Shown: positions 36,727 to 45,612, numbered from the stretch's first letter. The stretch is DNA of 64,000 nt from Microbacterium aurantiacum (GCF_021654035.1 NZ_JAJPDW010000003.1:124001-188000), one strand, 5' to 3'. The notes: generated from the letters alone by a model not told the origin. Numbers and translations are program-made.

Positions 36727-37497
36727 GTGGGACACGACGAATCGACGACGGGGGATGCCGCCCTCGAGCCCCGGGATCTCGCAGGACTCGCCGCGGACGG
36801 CCTCATCGATCCCGGGTGGGCGGAGGCGCTGGCGCCCGTCGCCGACGACATCGCCGCGCTCGGCGACCGCCTCCGCGCGGAGACCGCGGCCGGCCGGGGG
36901 TACCTCCCCGCGGGCCGCGACGTGCTGCGCGCATTCGCGGCCCCGTTGTCCGAGGTGAAGGTGCTCATCGTCGGGCAGGACCCGTACCCGACACCGGGGC
37001 ATCCGATCGGACTCTCCTTCGCCGTGGACGCCGCCGTCCGCCCGCTGCCGCGGAGTCTCGGCAACATCTCGCGCGAACTCGTCGACGATCTGGGGGCCGA
37101 GCCCCTGCCGCACGGCGACCTGTCGGCGTGGAGCGCGCAGGGCGTCATGCTGCTCAACCGCGTGCTGACGGTCGCACCGGGTGCGCCGGGCTCGCACCGC
37201 GGGTGGGGGTGGGAGAACGTCACGGACTGCGCGATCCGCGCGCTGGTCGCGCGCGATCGCCCGCTCGTCGCGATCCTGTGGGGGAAGGATGCCGCTTCCC
37301 TCTGTCCGCTCCTGGGGGAGACCGCGATCATCGCCTCCGCGCATCCGTCACCGCTGTCCGCCCGGCGCGGATTCTTCGGCTCCCGGCCGTTCTCCCGAGC
37401 CAATGCGCTCCTCGAGGAGCAGGGCGCGTCGCCGGTGGAGTGGCGGATCCCGACCGCGGATCCCGCAGCCGACGCCGGCCCCGCCGGCGCCGCGTAG
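36727..37497 (+). CDS. ung: Uracil-DNA glycosylase
   Basis: The 256-residue family 1 glycosylase removes uracil from DNA. The water-activating loop GQDPYPTPG (residues 83-91, Asp85) and the minor-groove loop with His in [17 protein letters not shown] are intact, as are the uracil-pocket residues in GLSFAVD and [11 protein letters not shown]. The N-terminal 25 residues are a variable acidic extension. The GTG at 36727 follows GAGGAAGGA with good spacing, so ung is a leadered gene; a TAGGCT about 40 bases upstream may be its -10 box. The TAG stop is part of the next gene's -10 box. Confidence 0.96.
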   Translation: MGHDESTTGDAALEPRDLAGLAADGLIDPGWAEALAPVADDIAALGDRLRAETAAGRGYLPAGRDVLRAFAAPLSEVKVLIVGQDPYPTPGHPIGLSFAVDAAVRPLPRSLGNISRELVDDLGAEPLPHGDLSAWSAQGVMLLNRVLTVAPGAPGSHRGWGWENVTDCAIRALVARDRPLVAILWGKDAASLCPLLGETAIIASAHPSPLSARRGFFGSRPFSRANALLEEQGASPVEWRIPTADPAADAGPAGAA

Positions 37498-37500
37498 GCT
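37495..37500 (+). promoter_or_regulatory. -10 box (TAGGCT) formed by the ung stop codon
   Basis: The TAG stop of ung plus GCT makes a TAGGCT box ending 6 bases before the ATG at 37507. Confidence 0.5.
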
Positions 37501-37506
37501 TTCGCC

Positions 37507-38118
37507 ATGCTCGAGGAGGAATACGACCGCGATCGCCGCCGTCTGCCCTGGCACCTGCGCCGCCGCCCCGCCCCGGAGCCGGCCTTCTCGTACGTCATCC
37601 GTCCGGTCGAAGACCGCGATGTCCCCGACATCCGCGAGATCTACAACTACTACGTCACCAACTCGGTGGTGACCTTCGACGAGAAGAAGTGGTCGCTCGC
37701 GCAGTGGCGAGACAAGGTCGCGCACCTGCGCAAGCTCGACCTGCCGTTCATCGTCGCGCAGTCGCCCTCCGGCCAGATCCTCGGCTATGCCCTCGTGGCG
37801 CCGTGGTCGGGCAAGTCCTCGTACCGCTACACGGTGGAGAACTCGATCTACCTCGGTCAGGCCGCCACCGGGAAAGGACTCGGACGAGCCCTGCTGGAGG
37901 CGCTCATCGAGGCCTGCGAGGAGCACGGGATCCGCGAGATCGTCGCCGTCATCAGCGACAAGGGCGCGGAGGGCTCGGTCGCCCTCCATGAGAAGCTCGG
38001 CTTCACCGAGGTGGGCCGCATGGGCCGCGTCGGCTTCAAGTTCGGCCGGTGGCTCGGGACGATCTATCTGCAGAAGTCGCTGAGCCCGAAGAAGAAGCGC
38101 AGGCTCTTCGGACGCTGA
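37507..38118 (+). CDS. GNAT N-acetyltransferase (phosphinothricin acetyltransferase-like)
   Basis: The 203-residue protein has a basic N-terminal extension (EEEYDRDRRRLPWHLRRRP) before the GNAT fold. The fold starts at about residue 30 with FSYVIRPVEDRDVPDIREIYNYYVTNSVVTFDEK, the opening of the PAT/YncA group. The acetyl-CoA loop follows in SIYLGQAATGKGLGRALLEALIEACEEHGIREIVAVISDKG, and the end EKLGFTEVGRMGRVGFKFGRWLGTIYLQKSL is typical. Relatives acetylate amino-acid analogues such as methionine sulfoximine. The last residues KKKRRLFGR are strongly basic. It ends 3 bases from the convergent emfourin gene, with no room for a terminator. Confidence 0.88.
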   Translation: MLEEEYDRDRRRLPWHLRRRPAPEPAFSYVIRPVEDRDVPDIREIYNYYVTNSVVTFDEKKWSLAQWRDKVAHLRKLDLPFIVAQSPSGQILGYALVAPWSGKSSYRYTVENSIYLGQAATGKGLGRALLEALIEACEEHGIREIVAVISDKGAEGSVALHEKLGFTEVGRMGRVGFKFGRWLGTIYLQKSLSPKKKRRLFGR

Positions 38119-38121
38119 GGA

Positions 38122-38463
38122 TCAGGGGCGCTCCGCGGCGGACTGAACCGCCCGGACCACCTCCAGCCACGGACCGACGAGCGCCGACTCCGGAAGGCGG
38201 GCCATCCGTTCGGGCGGCGTCTCGCCGGGGCACGACGCCCGGATCCGCCACACGAACCGGTCGGCCCCCGCCGTCTCCTCCGGTGCGTCCTCCCACGGAC
38301 AGCGCGCGAGGAGCGCGTCCCACCGGGGCCGATCGTCGGCGACGGCGACGGCGTGCCATCGACGGCGGATGCCCGCCATCCCGCCCGATCGCGTCACCTC
38401 GACCTCGAGCGCGCCCGCCTCTGCGCGTTCGGCGTCGGTCGGTTCAGGGGACGGGTCGTTCAT
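38122..38463 (-). CDS. Emfourin-like protealysin inhibitor
   Basis: The 113-residue protein resembles emfourin, the small protein inhibitor of protealysin-like M4 proteases. Core signs are EVEVTRSGGMAGIRRRWHAVAV near the start, a DRPRWDALLARCPW helix, then DRFVWRIRA and PPERMARLPESALVGPWLEVVRAV. No signal peptide is present. Its ATG lies inside the end of the protease gene, a 20-base overlap in another frame, so inhibitor and enzyme are made from one mRNA with the protease first. This start has no own -10 box, which fits coupling. Confidence 0.82.
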   Translation of the reverse strand: MNDPSPEPTDAERAEAGALEVEVTRSGGMAGIRRRWHAVAVADDRPRWDALLARCPWEDAPEETAGADRFVWRIRASCPGETPPERMARLPESALVGPWLEVVRAVQSAAERP

Positions 38464-39511
38464 CGCTGTCGACGCCGACCTCCGCCCACGCGGCCCGGAC
38501 GGCGCGTGCCTCCTCGGACTGCCCACCGTACTCCCTGACGGCGGTGCGCACGGTGGCGGCCGCGAACGCCGCAAAGTCGGCGTCCGTGGGGAGCTCCCGC
38601 GCCGCGAGTGTGCGGTACCAGATCCGCCCGGCACGCTCCCACGCGAATCCGCCGAGGGTGAGGGCGACGAGGTGGAACGCCCGATTGGGGATGCCGGAGT
38701 TGATGTGCACGCCGCCGTTGTCGTCGTCGGTGACGACGAAGTCGCGCATGTGCGCCGGCTGGGGGTCGCGACCGAGGACGTCGTCGTCGTAGGCCGTGCC
38801 GGGTGCGGCGAGGGAGCGGAGCGCACGCCCCTGGACCGCGGCGGTGAAGATGCCCTCCCCGATCAGCCAGGACGCCTCGGCGGCGGTCTGCCCGCGCAGA
38901 TGCTGTTCGGCGAGCGCCCCGATGACATCCGCGAACGACTCGTTCAGCGCGCCGGACTGCCCCCGGTAGTCGAGACCTCCCTCGGCGTCGATCACCCCGT
39001 GGGCGAGTTCGTGGGCGATGACAGAGAGCGAGCGGGTGAATCCGGAGAACACCTCGCCGTCGCCGTCGCCGAAGACCATCCGCTCGCCGTTCCAGAAGGC
39101 GTTGTCGTAGTCGACGCCGTAGTGGACGGTGGCGGGGAGTTCGCCGCCGAGCCCGCTCAGGCCGTCGCGCGCGAACGCATCCCACAGCAGGTCGTACGTG
39201 GCGCCGAGACCGTCGAAGGCCTCGTCGACGACGGTGTCGAAGGTCGCCGGGTCGTCCTCGCGTCGGACGAGACGGCCGGGGAGGCGCTCGCTGTTCTCGG
39301 CGTCGGAGATCGCGCGGTCCGGGCCCGGCGCGGTCTCGGCCACGAGGGCGCCGTCGGCGTCGATCGACAGGCGCAGACGGGTGCGTCCCGGGCGGTACTC
39401 GCGCACCACCGCCAGCGTCGCGCGCGCGGCGCGCGCGGCGTGGGGGAAGCGCTCGGGCGGCGCCGCGGCGAGACGGGCCAGGAGATACGGGGGAACGATC
39501 GCGGCGACCAT
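38444..39511 (-). CDS. M4-family metalloprotease, protealysin-like
   Basis: The 355-residue thermolysin-family protease has the short protealysin-type propeptide with PPYLL at residues 7-11 in place of a long FTP propeptide, and no signal peptide. The catalytic domain contains HELAHGV (residues 167-173; zinc ligands His167 and His171, catalytic Glu168), the third ligand Glu191 in LNESFADVIGAL, and the substrate His region GGVHINSGIPNRAFHLVA. It likely acts inside the cell or leaves by an unusual route. It follows the oligopeptide ABC operon by 9 bases and overlaps its inhibitor gene. Confidence 0.93.
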   Translation of the reverse strand: MVAAIVPPYLLARLAAAPPERFPHAARAARATLAVVREYRPGRTRLRLSIDADGALVAETAPGPDRAISDAENSERLPGRLVRREDDPATFDTVVDEAFDGLGATYDLLWDAFARDGLSGLGGELPATVHYGVDYDNAFWNGERMVFGDGDGEVFSGFTRSLSVIAHELAHGVIDAEGGLDYRGQSGALNESFADVIGALAEQHLRGQTAAEASWLIGEGIFTAAVQGRALRSLAAPGTAYDDDVLGRDPQPAHMRDFVVTDDDNGGVHINSGIPNRAFHLVALTLGGFAWERAGRIWYRTLAARELPTDADFAAFAAATVRTAVREYGGQSEEARAVRAAWAEVGVDSDERPVP

Positions 39512-39517
39512 GCACCG

Positions 39518-39523
39518 ACCCTA
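39518..39523 (-). promoter_or_regulatory. -10 box (TAGGGT) of the M4 protease gene, formed by the ABC gene stop codon
   Basis: The TAG stop (39523-39521) of the upstream ATPase gene begins TAGGGT, which lies 6 bases before the protease ATG. Confidence 0.45.
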
Positions 39524-40372
39524 GTCGCGGCGGCCGACATCCTCCCGGTGGGATGCATCGCCGTCGGGGGCCGGCGGGAGCACGGGAGCCGCCGCGAGGA
39601 GCTCGCGCGTGTACGGATGCCGCGGGCGTGCGAGGACGTCGGCGGTGCGTCCGCGCTCGACGATACGCCCGTCCTTCATGACGGCGATCTCGTCGCACAC
39701 GTGGGCCACGACGCCGATGTCGTGCGAGACGAGGACGAGGGTCAGATCCTCCTCCGTCCGCAGCCGCGCCAGCAGATCGATGATGCGCGCCCGCACGCTC
39801 ACGTCGAGCGCCGACAGCGGCTCGTCGGCGAGGAGGAGGCGCGGGCGGTGCACAATCGCCCGCGCGAGTGCGATGCGCTGACGCTGGCCGCCGGAGAATT
39901 CGTGGGGGAAGCGCTCGGCCGCCTCGGCATCCAGACCTACGCGGAGGAGGACCTCCTCGACCCGGGCTCGGTGGTCGCCCGGCGCGCCCAGCGCCCACAG
40001 CGGCTCGCCTACGATCCGGCCGACGCTCATCCGGGGATCGAGGGAGGCGTAGGGGTCTTGGAAGACGATGCCGGTGAGCGCGCGGAGCCAGTGGAGCGAC
40101 CGGGCCGGCCCCGCGGCATCCACCGGACGCCCGTCGACCTCGACGGTGCCGGACGTCGGGGCGTCGAGGGCGGCGAGGAGCCGCACCAGTGTGGACTTGC
40201 CGGATCCGGACTCGCCGATGATGCCGAGCGAGGATTCCGCGCGGATGTCCAGGTCGACGTCGTGGAGTGCCGTGGTGACCGGGCGCGGGCCGAACGGCCG
40301 CTCCCGAGCGCCGGCATAGGTGCGGGTCAGGGCCCGGGCGCGTACCAGGGGCGATGCGGAGACGGGGGTCAT
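39521..40372 (-). CDS. Oligopeptide ABC transporter ATP-binding protein (DppF/OppF type)
   Basis: The 283-residue ATPase has Walker A GESGSGKSTLVRLLAAL, the Q-loop at VFQDPYASLDPRMSVGRIV, signature FSGGQRQRIALARA, Walker B LLLADEPLSALDV and H-loop LVLVSHDIGVVAHV. The C-terminal YTRELLAAAPVLPP is the oligopeptide-type tail. It pairs with the next ATPase to form the heterodimeric motor under the two permeases. Its start overlaps the stop of that gene by 4 bases. Last gene of the transporter operon. Confidence 0.94.
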   Translation of the reverse strand: MTPVSASPLVRARALTRTYAGARERPFGPRPVTTALHDVDLDIRAESSLGIIGESGSGKSTLVRLLAALDAPTSGTVEVDGRPVDAAGPARSLHWLRALTGIVFQDPYASLDPRMSVGRIVGEPLWALGAPGDHRARVEEVLLRVGLDAEAAERFPHEFSGGQRQRIALARAIVHRPRLLLADEPLSALDVSVRARIIDLLARLRTEEDLTLVLVSHDIGVVAHVCDEIAVMKDGRIVERGRTADVLARPRHPYTRELLAAAPVLPPAPDGDASHREDVGRRD

Positions 40373-41190
40373 CGCTGCTCCTCGCCCTGCGGTGTCTCGG
40401 ACGGTGTCTGCGTCTGCGGCGACCAGGACGTCGCCCGGGCATCGCGGAGGAGTCCCCGCGTGATCTCCGAGGCGGGGGCGGTGAGGAGGGCCTGCACCGG
40501 CGCGTCCTCCACCACGCGTCCTCGGTGCAGGACGACGCCGCGCGTGGCGACCAGCGACAGGACGGCGAGGTCGTGCGTGATGAACAGCAGCCCGCGTCCC
40601 TCGTCCTCGACGAGGTCGCGCAGGAGCGTCAGGATGCCGGCCTGCACCGTGACGTCCAGGGCCGTGGTCGGCTCGTCGGCGATGATGAGGCGCGGTGCGC
40701 AGGAGAGGGCGGCCGCGAGGGCGACCCGCTGACGCTGACCGCCGGAGAGCTGGTGCGGGTAGCGGCGGACGATCCGGGCGGGGTCGGGGAGCGCCATCCG
40801 CTCCGCGAGCTCGATCGCGTGCGACGCGGCGTCCGCGCGCGACATCCCGGTGTGGATGCGCAGCGACTCGGTCATCTGCCGCCCCACTCGCCGGACGGGG
40901 TTCAGCGCCGTCTGCGGCTCCTGGAACACCATGCCGATCTCCTGACCGCGGATGCGGGCGAGCGTGCGGTCGTCGAGGTCGCGGAGATCGCGATCGTCCC
41001 AGAGGATCCGACCGCCGACGGTCGCGCCGTCCGGCAGCAGTCCCAGGATCGCAAGGGCCGTGAGTGACTTCCCCGATCCCGACTCGCCGATGAGGCCCAC
41101 CCGTGCACCGTCGGGCACGGTGAAGGACACGCCGTCCACGACCCGGCGTCCGCCGATGTCGATCGTCAGGTCCTGCACGGATAGGCTCAT
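40369..41190 (-). CDS. Oligopeptide ABC transporter ATP-binding protein (DppD/OppD type)
   Basis: The 273-residue ATPase shows Walker A GESGSGKSLTALAILGLL, Q-loop VFQEPQTALNPVRRVGRQM, signature LSGGQRQRVALAAAL, Walker B LIIADEPTTALDV and H-loop LLFITHDLAVLS. MTESLRIHTG and the ending PASEITRGLL are those of the peptide/nickel subfamily. It overlaps both neighbours by 4 bases. It lacks the C-terminal Fe-S cysteines seen in some OppD proteins. Confidence 0.94.
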   Translation of the reverse strand: MSLSVQDLTIDIGGRRVVDGVSFTVPDGARVGLIGESGSGKSLTALAILGLLPDGATVGGRILWDDRDLRDLDDRTLARIRGQEIGMVFQEPQTALNPVRRVGRQMTESLRIHTGMSRADAASHAIELAERMALPDPARIVRRYPHQLSGGQRQRVALAAALSCAPRLIIADEPTTALDVTVQAGILTLLRDLVEDEGRGLLFITHDLAVLSLVATRGVVLHRGRVVEDAPVQALLTAPASEITRGLLRDARATSWSPQTQTPSETPQGEEQR

Positions 41191-42119
41191 GCCACCACCT
41201 CCGGCATGTGGGTCCGCGCGGCGCGGGCGGCGCCCCGAGCGGTGCGCAGCGTCGGGTCCGTCGCCTCGCGGAGGCCGTCGCCGAGGAGGTTCAGGCCCAG
41301 CACGGTGACGGTGATGGCCAGCCCCGGCCACAGCACGGACAGCGGGTAGACCGTGAGGTACTGCTGGAGCTCGGCGAGGAGGAGCCCCCACGACGGGTCG
41401 GTGACGGGCGCACCGAACCCGAGGTACGACAGTCCCGCCTCGGCGAGGACGGCGACGGCCATGCCCCACGACAGCTGGACGATGAACACCGGGGCGACGT
41501 GGGGGAGGAGGTGGCGCGCGAGGTTCTGGACGGGCGTGAGGCCCGCCGCTTTCCCCGCCAGCACCACGTCGCTGTGGAGGACGCGGCGCAGCTCCGGCCG
41601 GGTGACACGGGCGATGTTGACCCCGAACCCGATGCCGACCGACCAGATGACCACGGCGAGGGATCCTCCCCAGACCGCGGAGATCATCATCGCGATGAGG
41701 AGCACGGGGAACGCGATCAGGATGTCGATCAGCACCGCCACGGACTCCCGGACGACCCGGGTCGTGAGCGCGCCGAGCGCGGCGAGGACGAGGCCGAGCG
41801 CCGTCGCGATCAGGCCCGCGCCGACAGCGACGAGGATCGTCGTGCGGGCTCCCGCCATCAGCAGGCTCAGGATGTCGCGCCCCGACCCGTCCGTCCCGAG
41901 CGGGTGGTCCAGACCCGGCGCGCTCCACCGCGCGGCGAGGTCCACCTGTTGCGGGTCGAACGGCGTCCAGACGGCGGCGACGAGAGCGGTGAGGGTGACG
42001 GCGGCGACCACGAGCAGTCCGAAGCGTCCCGTTCCGAGCGCCCACAGGCGCCCGAGCCAGCCCCAGCGGCGCGCGCGGAGGCGGGCACGGCGCTGTCGGC
42101 GGAGCACGGCGCGGCTCAT
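41187..42119 (-). CDS. Oligopeptide ABC transporter permease (DppC/OppC type)
   Basis: The 310-residue permease has a basic cytosolic start (MSRAVLRRQRRARLRARRW), about six membrane helices, the OppC N-domain signature HPLGTDGSGRDILSLLMAGARTTI, and the EAA loop GKAAGLTPVQNLARHLLPHV that docks on the ATPase. The C-terminal LSYLGFGAPVTDPSWGLLLAE is characteristic. It is coupled by 4-base overlaps to the DppB gene upstream and an ATPase gene downstream. Confidence 0.94.
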   Translation of the reverse strand: MSRAVLRRQRRARLRARRWGWLGRLWALGTGRFGLLVVAAVTLTALVAAVWTPFDPQQVDLAARWSAPGLDHPLGTDGSGRDILSLLMAGARTTILVAVGAGLIATALGLVLAALGALTTRVVRESVAVLIDILIAFPVLLIAMMISAVWGGSLAVVIWSVGIGFGVNIARVTRPELRRVLHSDVVLAGKAAGLTPVQNLARHLLPHVAPVFIVQLSWGMAVAVLAEAGLSYLGFGAPVTDPSWGLLLAELQQYLTVYPLSVLWPGLAITVTVLGLNLLGDGLREATDPTLRTARGAARAARTHMPEVVA

Positions 42120-43066
42120 GCGGTCTCCCGCTGACGAGGATCGAGGGCGCGGTGCGTGAGGTCGACGACGAAGCCGACGAGGAGGACGAAGCCGGTCAGA
42201 GCCACCAGCGCGCCCTGCACCTTGGGGAGGTCGCGGGCCGCCACGTCGGCCACGAGCATCCTGCCGATCCCGGGGAGGGTGAACAGCTGCTCGATGACGA
42301 CCGCTCCGACGATGATGCCGGCGATCTGCAGACCGAGGACCGTCACCACCGAGAGCCCGACGACCGGGAGGCCGTGGCGGACGAGGGCCGCGGTGCGGGT
42401 GAGTCCGCGCGCGGCCGCGGCGCGGACGTGGTCCTGGCCGAGCGCCGAGAGCGTCGCGGACCGCACGAACCGCAGGAGCATCGCGCCTTCGATCAGTCCG
42501 ATCGTCAGGGCGGGGAGGATCAGCGCCCGGAGCGCGGCCCCCGGGTCCGCCCACCCCTCGCGAGGGAAGCCCTGCGCCGGAAGCCATCCGAGCCAGACGG
42601 CGAAGACGACGACGAGCATCATGCCCGCCCAGACCACGGGGACCGCCGCAAGGGCCTGCGCGCCCACGCTCAACGCCACGCCGTCGGCCCGTGCACGTCG
42701 GACCGCCGAGACGACGCCGAGGGGGAGGCTCACGGCGAGGGCGATCAGCAGCGACAGGATGCCGAGCGGCACCGTGACGGCGGCTCGGCGCACGAGCTCC
42801 TCGCCGACGCCGGTGCCGGTCAGGAGCGAGGTGCCGAGGTCGCCGCGCAGGAGGCCTCCGAGCCACTCGAGGTACTGGAGCGGCAGGGGGCGGTCCAGGC
42901 CCAGCCGGGCGCGGATGGCCTCCTGCTGCTCCGGGGTCGACCCGGTGCCGGCGATGAGCTGGGCGACGTCGCCGGGAAGCACCCGCAGGGTGAGGAAGAT
43001 GACCGCGCTGGCGACGAACAGCCCGAGCAGGAGCAGGGCTGTGCGTGTCAGGGCGTATCGGATCAC
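42116..43066 (-). CDS. Oligopeptide ABC transporter permease (DppB/OppB type)
   Basis: The 316-residue permease starts VIRYALTRTALLLLGLFVASAVIFLTLRVLPGD when pieced together, the OppB N-terminus, followed by the extracellular segment RARLGLDRPLPLQYLEWLGG and GDLGTSLLTG. The ATPase-docking EAA loop is RAAAARGLTRTAALVRHGLP, and the end is VEQLF-like VIEQLFTLPGIGRMLV. The GTG start lies within the stop region of the binding-protein gene (4-base overlap), so it is chosen over longer frames. About six membrane helices. Confidence 0.93.
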   Translation of the reverse strand: MIRYALTRTALLLLGLFVASAVIFLTLRVLPGDVAQLIAGTGSTPEQQEAIRARLGLDRPLPLQYLEWLGGLLRGDLGTSLLTGTGVGEELVRRAAVTVPLGILSLLIALAVSLPLGVVSAVRRARADGVALSVGAQALAAVPVVWAGMMLVVVFAVWLGWLPAQGFPREGWADPGAALRALILPALTIGLIEGAMLLRFVRSATLSALGQDHVRAAAARGLTRTAALVRHGLPVVGLSVVTVLGLQIAGIIVGAVVIEQLFTLPGIGRMLVADVAARDLPKVQGALVALTGFVLLVGFVVDLTHRALDPRQRETA

Positions 43067-44574
43067 CCGTCGCTCTTGGTGAGGGCGGTCAGGTTCATCC
43101 GCTCGTTGACGTTGGTGTTCGGCATCCCGTCGATCCCGGTGCCGACGGCCACGACCGAGGCGCCGTTGTAGAGCCAGTCGGCCGCCGCGTCCTCGGAGAC
43201 GATGCGCGCCGCCTCCGCGAGGAGGTCTTCGACCTCGGCGGGGTCGGTCGCCGCCAGGGCGTCGGCGTAGAGCTCTTGGACCTCTGCGTTGTCGTAGGTG
43301 AAGTAGTAGTCGGGGTTCGCCCAGTTCTCGAAGTCCCGCGCCTCGGTGTGGAGCACGAAACTCAGGTCGTAGTCGCGGTTGACGTAGACGTCGTTGAGCC
43401 ACGTCGAGAAGTCGACCGACTCCACACGCAGCTCGATGCCGACCTCGTTGAGGTTCGACACGAGCACCTGGGGGATGGTGGTCGGGTAGAAGTTCGGGAT
43501 CGTCAGGGTCAGCTCGAGATCTTCCGCGTCGGCGGCGATGAGGAGCTCACGGGCCGCCTCCGGGTCGTAGGGGGCGAGGTCCGACAGGTCCTCGTAGCCG
43601 GGGTCCAGCTCCGGGATCGGGCCGTACTGCGTCTCTCCCGCGCCGAGCGCGGTGACGAACGCCTGGTGGTCGATCGCCTGACGGATCGCCTGGCGCACGC
43701 GCTGGTCCGCCAGCGGCGATCCGGCCTGCTGGTTGAACGCGAGCGTCGCCTTGTCGGTGGACGGCCCGATCTCGAGGGCGAAGGTGCCCTCCGCCTCGAT
43801 CTGCGGCGCGAGGTTCGCGTCGAACCCGGTGACGACGTCCACCTCGCCGGCGAGGGCGGCGTTCAGTGCGGACTGGTTGTCGGGGATGTAGTCGAAGACG
43901 ACCTCGGCGACGCCGGCCGGCTCGCCCCAGTAGTCGGCGTTCCGCGTGAGGACGATGCTGTCGCCGCGGAGCCAGGACTCCAGGGCGAAGGGGCCGGTCC
44001 CGTTCGCGGCGGTCTTGTAGTCGACGTCGGTCTGCTCGTCGAGGATGATGCCCGCGCGACCGGAAAGGTTCCACAGCAGCGAGGAGTCGGGCTCGGCGAG
44101 GGTGAGGGTGATCTCCTGGCCGTCGGCGGTGATCTCCTGCACTCCGGCGAGCCGGGCGGAGTCGCGCCATTCGGCGTCGCCGCGGCGCGTCGTCAACGAC
44201 CACACCACGTCTTCCGGGGTGAGCTCCTGCCCGTTGTGGAACAGGATGCCCTCGCGCAGGGTGAACGTGTAGGTGAGGCCGTCGGGCGAGATCTCCCAGT
44301 CGCTCGCGAGCGCGGGAACGATCTCCTGCTCGGGCGTGCGTGCCACGAGTCCCTGGTAGACGTTGTCGACGAGGACCTGGTCGAGGGCGGCGCCGGCGGT
44401 CAGACGGATGTCGAGATTGCTCGGCTCGAGCACGAGGCGGATGGCGACCGAGGCGTTCGGATCGGGGGCGCCCGTCGACGTCGGGGCGGGCGCCGGGGCG
44501 GCGGTGCAGGCGCTGAGGGCCAGGGCGCCGACGAGGGTCATCGTCGATGCGGCCAGGGTGGTGCGGCGGAGCAT
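43063..44574 (-). CDS. Peptide ABC transporter substrate-binding lipoprotein
   Basis: The 503-residue family 5 binding protein has a lipoprotein signal peptide with lipobox LSAC (Cys near residue 23), then an Ala/Pro/Thr linker. Family stretches include DNVYQGLVARTPEQEIVPALASDWEISPDGLTYTFTLR in pieces, ILFHNGQELTPEDVVWSL, NGTGPFALESW, and RVRQAIRQAIDH. It is anchored outside the membrane and delivers peptides or similar ligands to the permeases. The ATG at 44574 follows AAAGGACG at good spacing, so this first gene of the operon is leadered. Ligand not predictable; the protease downstream hints at peptides. Confidence 0.94.
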   Translation of the reverse strand: MLRRTTLAASTMTLVGALALSACTAAPAPAPTSTGAPDPNASVAIRLVLEPSNLDIRLTAGAALDQVLVDNVYQGLVARTPEQEIVPALASDWEISPDGLTYTFTLREGILFHNGQELTPEDVVWSLTTRRGDAEWRDSARLAGVQEITADGQEITLTLAEPDSSLLWNLSGRAGIILDEQTDVDYKTAANGTGPFALESWLRGDSIVLTRNADYWGEPAGVAEVVFDYIPDNQSALNAALAGEVDVVTGFDANLAPQIEAEGTFALEIGPSTDKATLAFNQQAGSPLADQRVRQAIRQAIDHQAFVTALGAGETQYGPIPELDPGYEDLSDLAPYDPEAARELLIAADAEDLELTLTIPNFYPTTIPQVLVSNLNEVGIELRVESVDFSTWLNDVYVNRDYDLSFVLHTEARDFENWANPDYYFTYDNAEVQELYADALAATDPAEVEDLLAEAARIVSEDAAADWLYNGASVVAVGTGIDGMPNTNVNERMNLTALTKSDG

Positions 44575-44658
44575 GCCCGTCCTTTCAGGGGGCCGTGTCA
44601 TCCGGACACGACGGGACCGAGGGGGCGCGGGCCGCTCGGGTGCAGACCGCGATAGACC

Positions 44659-44664
44659 AGCCTA
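44659..44664 (-). promoter_or_regulatory. -10 box (TAGGCT) of the peptide transporter operon, formed by the hydrolase stop codon
   Basis: The TAG stop of the upstream hydrolase (44664-44662) plus GCT makes TAGGCT, about 85 bases before the binding-protein ATG. The leader between contains a CGTGTC-ATCCG-GACACG hairpin. Confidence 0.45.
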
Positions 44665-45606
44665 GATGCTCTGAACGAGGGCGGCGAGGGTCCGCGGCTG
44701 ATCCTCCTGCACGTTGTGACCGGCATCCATCCGCACGATCCGGGCGGCCGGGAGGTGCGCACGGAACTGCTGCTCGTCGTCGTCGGTGAGGAATCCCCGT
44801 TCGGCGCGCACGAGGGTGATCGGCGCGGTGACGGCGGCGAGGTCCTCCCATCCCGTCGTTCCGAGCACCGCCGCGACGGCGTCGGTGCGCTCGGCGCGAG
44901 GGCTGTCGGAGAGACCGCCGGCGTCGGCGGCGTCGTGGGCGAGGCGGGCGAAGTGGTGCTTCCACTCCACGCGGCCGTCGGGGCGGATCCGGGTGTTGAA
45001 GAAGACGCCGCGCGCGACCTTCTCACGCGCCCCGCCGCCCAGACCGAACGCGAGCGCCCGGTCGACGACCTCGTCCCGGCTGGCCCAGTCCGTCGGGCCG
45101 GCGAAGAAGGCGCGCAGCTGGGCGGCGCCGCCGTTCGGATCGATGCCGGGGGTGATGTCGACGACGACGAGGTCGCGCACGAGGTCGGGAGCGGATGCCG
45201 CGACGGCCGCCGCGGTGAGGCCGCCGAGCGAGTGCCCGACCAGCACCTGGGGGCCGTCGGTCCACGCGCGGATCCCCGCCGCGACGTCCGGAGCGAGGAC
45301 CCGGGCGACGTACGCGGCGTCGTCCCGCCAGGATGAGTCGCCGTGGCCGGGGAGGTCGATCGCGAGCGCGGGGAGCCCGAGCGCGAGGATCGTGGTGTCC
45401 CAGGTGTGGGCGTTCAGACCCGCCCCGTGGAGGAAGGTGATCGCGGGACCCGTCGTCGCGGTGACAGGGGTGTACCGCAGCGCGCTCAGCGTCCGGCCAT
45501 CGGCGAGGGCCAGCGACAGGCGTTCGGCGCGGGGGAGCGGACCGGTCGCGCCGGCGTCCGAGGCCTGCGCGGGGAGGAAGGAGAACTCGTTCTCGGGCTC
45601 GGTCAT
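44662..45606 (-). CDS. Alpha/beta hydrolase
   Basis: The 314-residue protein is a classical alpha/beta hydrolase: oxyanion segment ITFLHGAGLNAHTW, LAIDLPGHGDSSW, nucleophile elbow VLVGHSLGGLTAAAVAA (Ser), acid region with VRAERGFLTDDD, and His in MDAGHNVQEDQP. A 40-residue N-terminal lead-in begins MTEPENEFSFLPAQ. Substrate cannot be told; similar proteins include esterases, haloperoxidase-like and C-C hydrolases. The ATG at 45606 has CAGAAT 6 bases upstream. Divergent from the AhpD-like gene. Confidence 0.88.
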   Translation of the reverse strand: MTEPENEFSFLPAQASDAGATGPLPRAERLSLALADGRTLSALRYTPVTATTGPAITFLHGAGLNAHTWDTTILALGLPALAIDLPGHGDSSWRDDAAYVARVLAPDVAAGIRAWTDGPQVLVGHSLGGLTAAAVAASAPDLVRDLVVVDITPGIDPNGGAAQLRAFFAGPTDWASRDEVVDRALAFGLGGGAREKVARGVFFNTRIRPDGRVEWKHHFARLAHDAADAGGLSDSPRAERTDAVAAVLGTTGWEDLAAVTAPITLVRAERGFLTDDDEQQFRAHLPAARIVRMDAGHNVQEDQPRTLAALVQSI

Positions 45607-45612
45607 CCGCCC

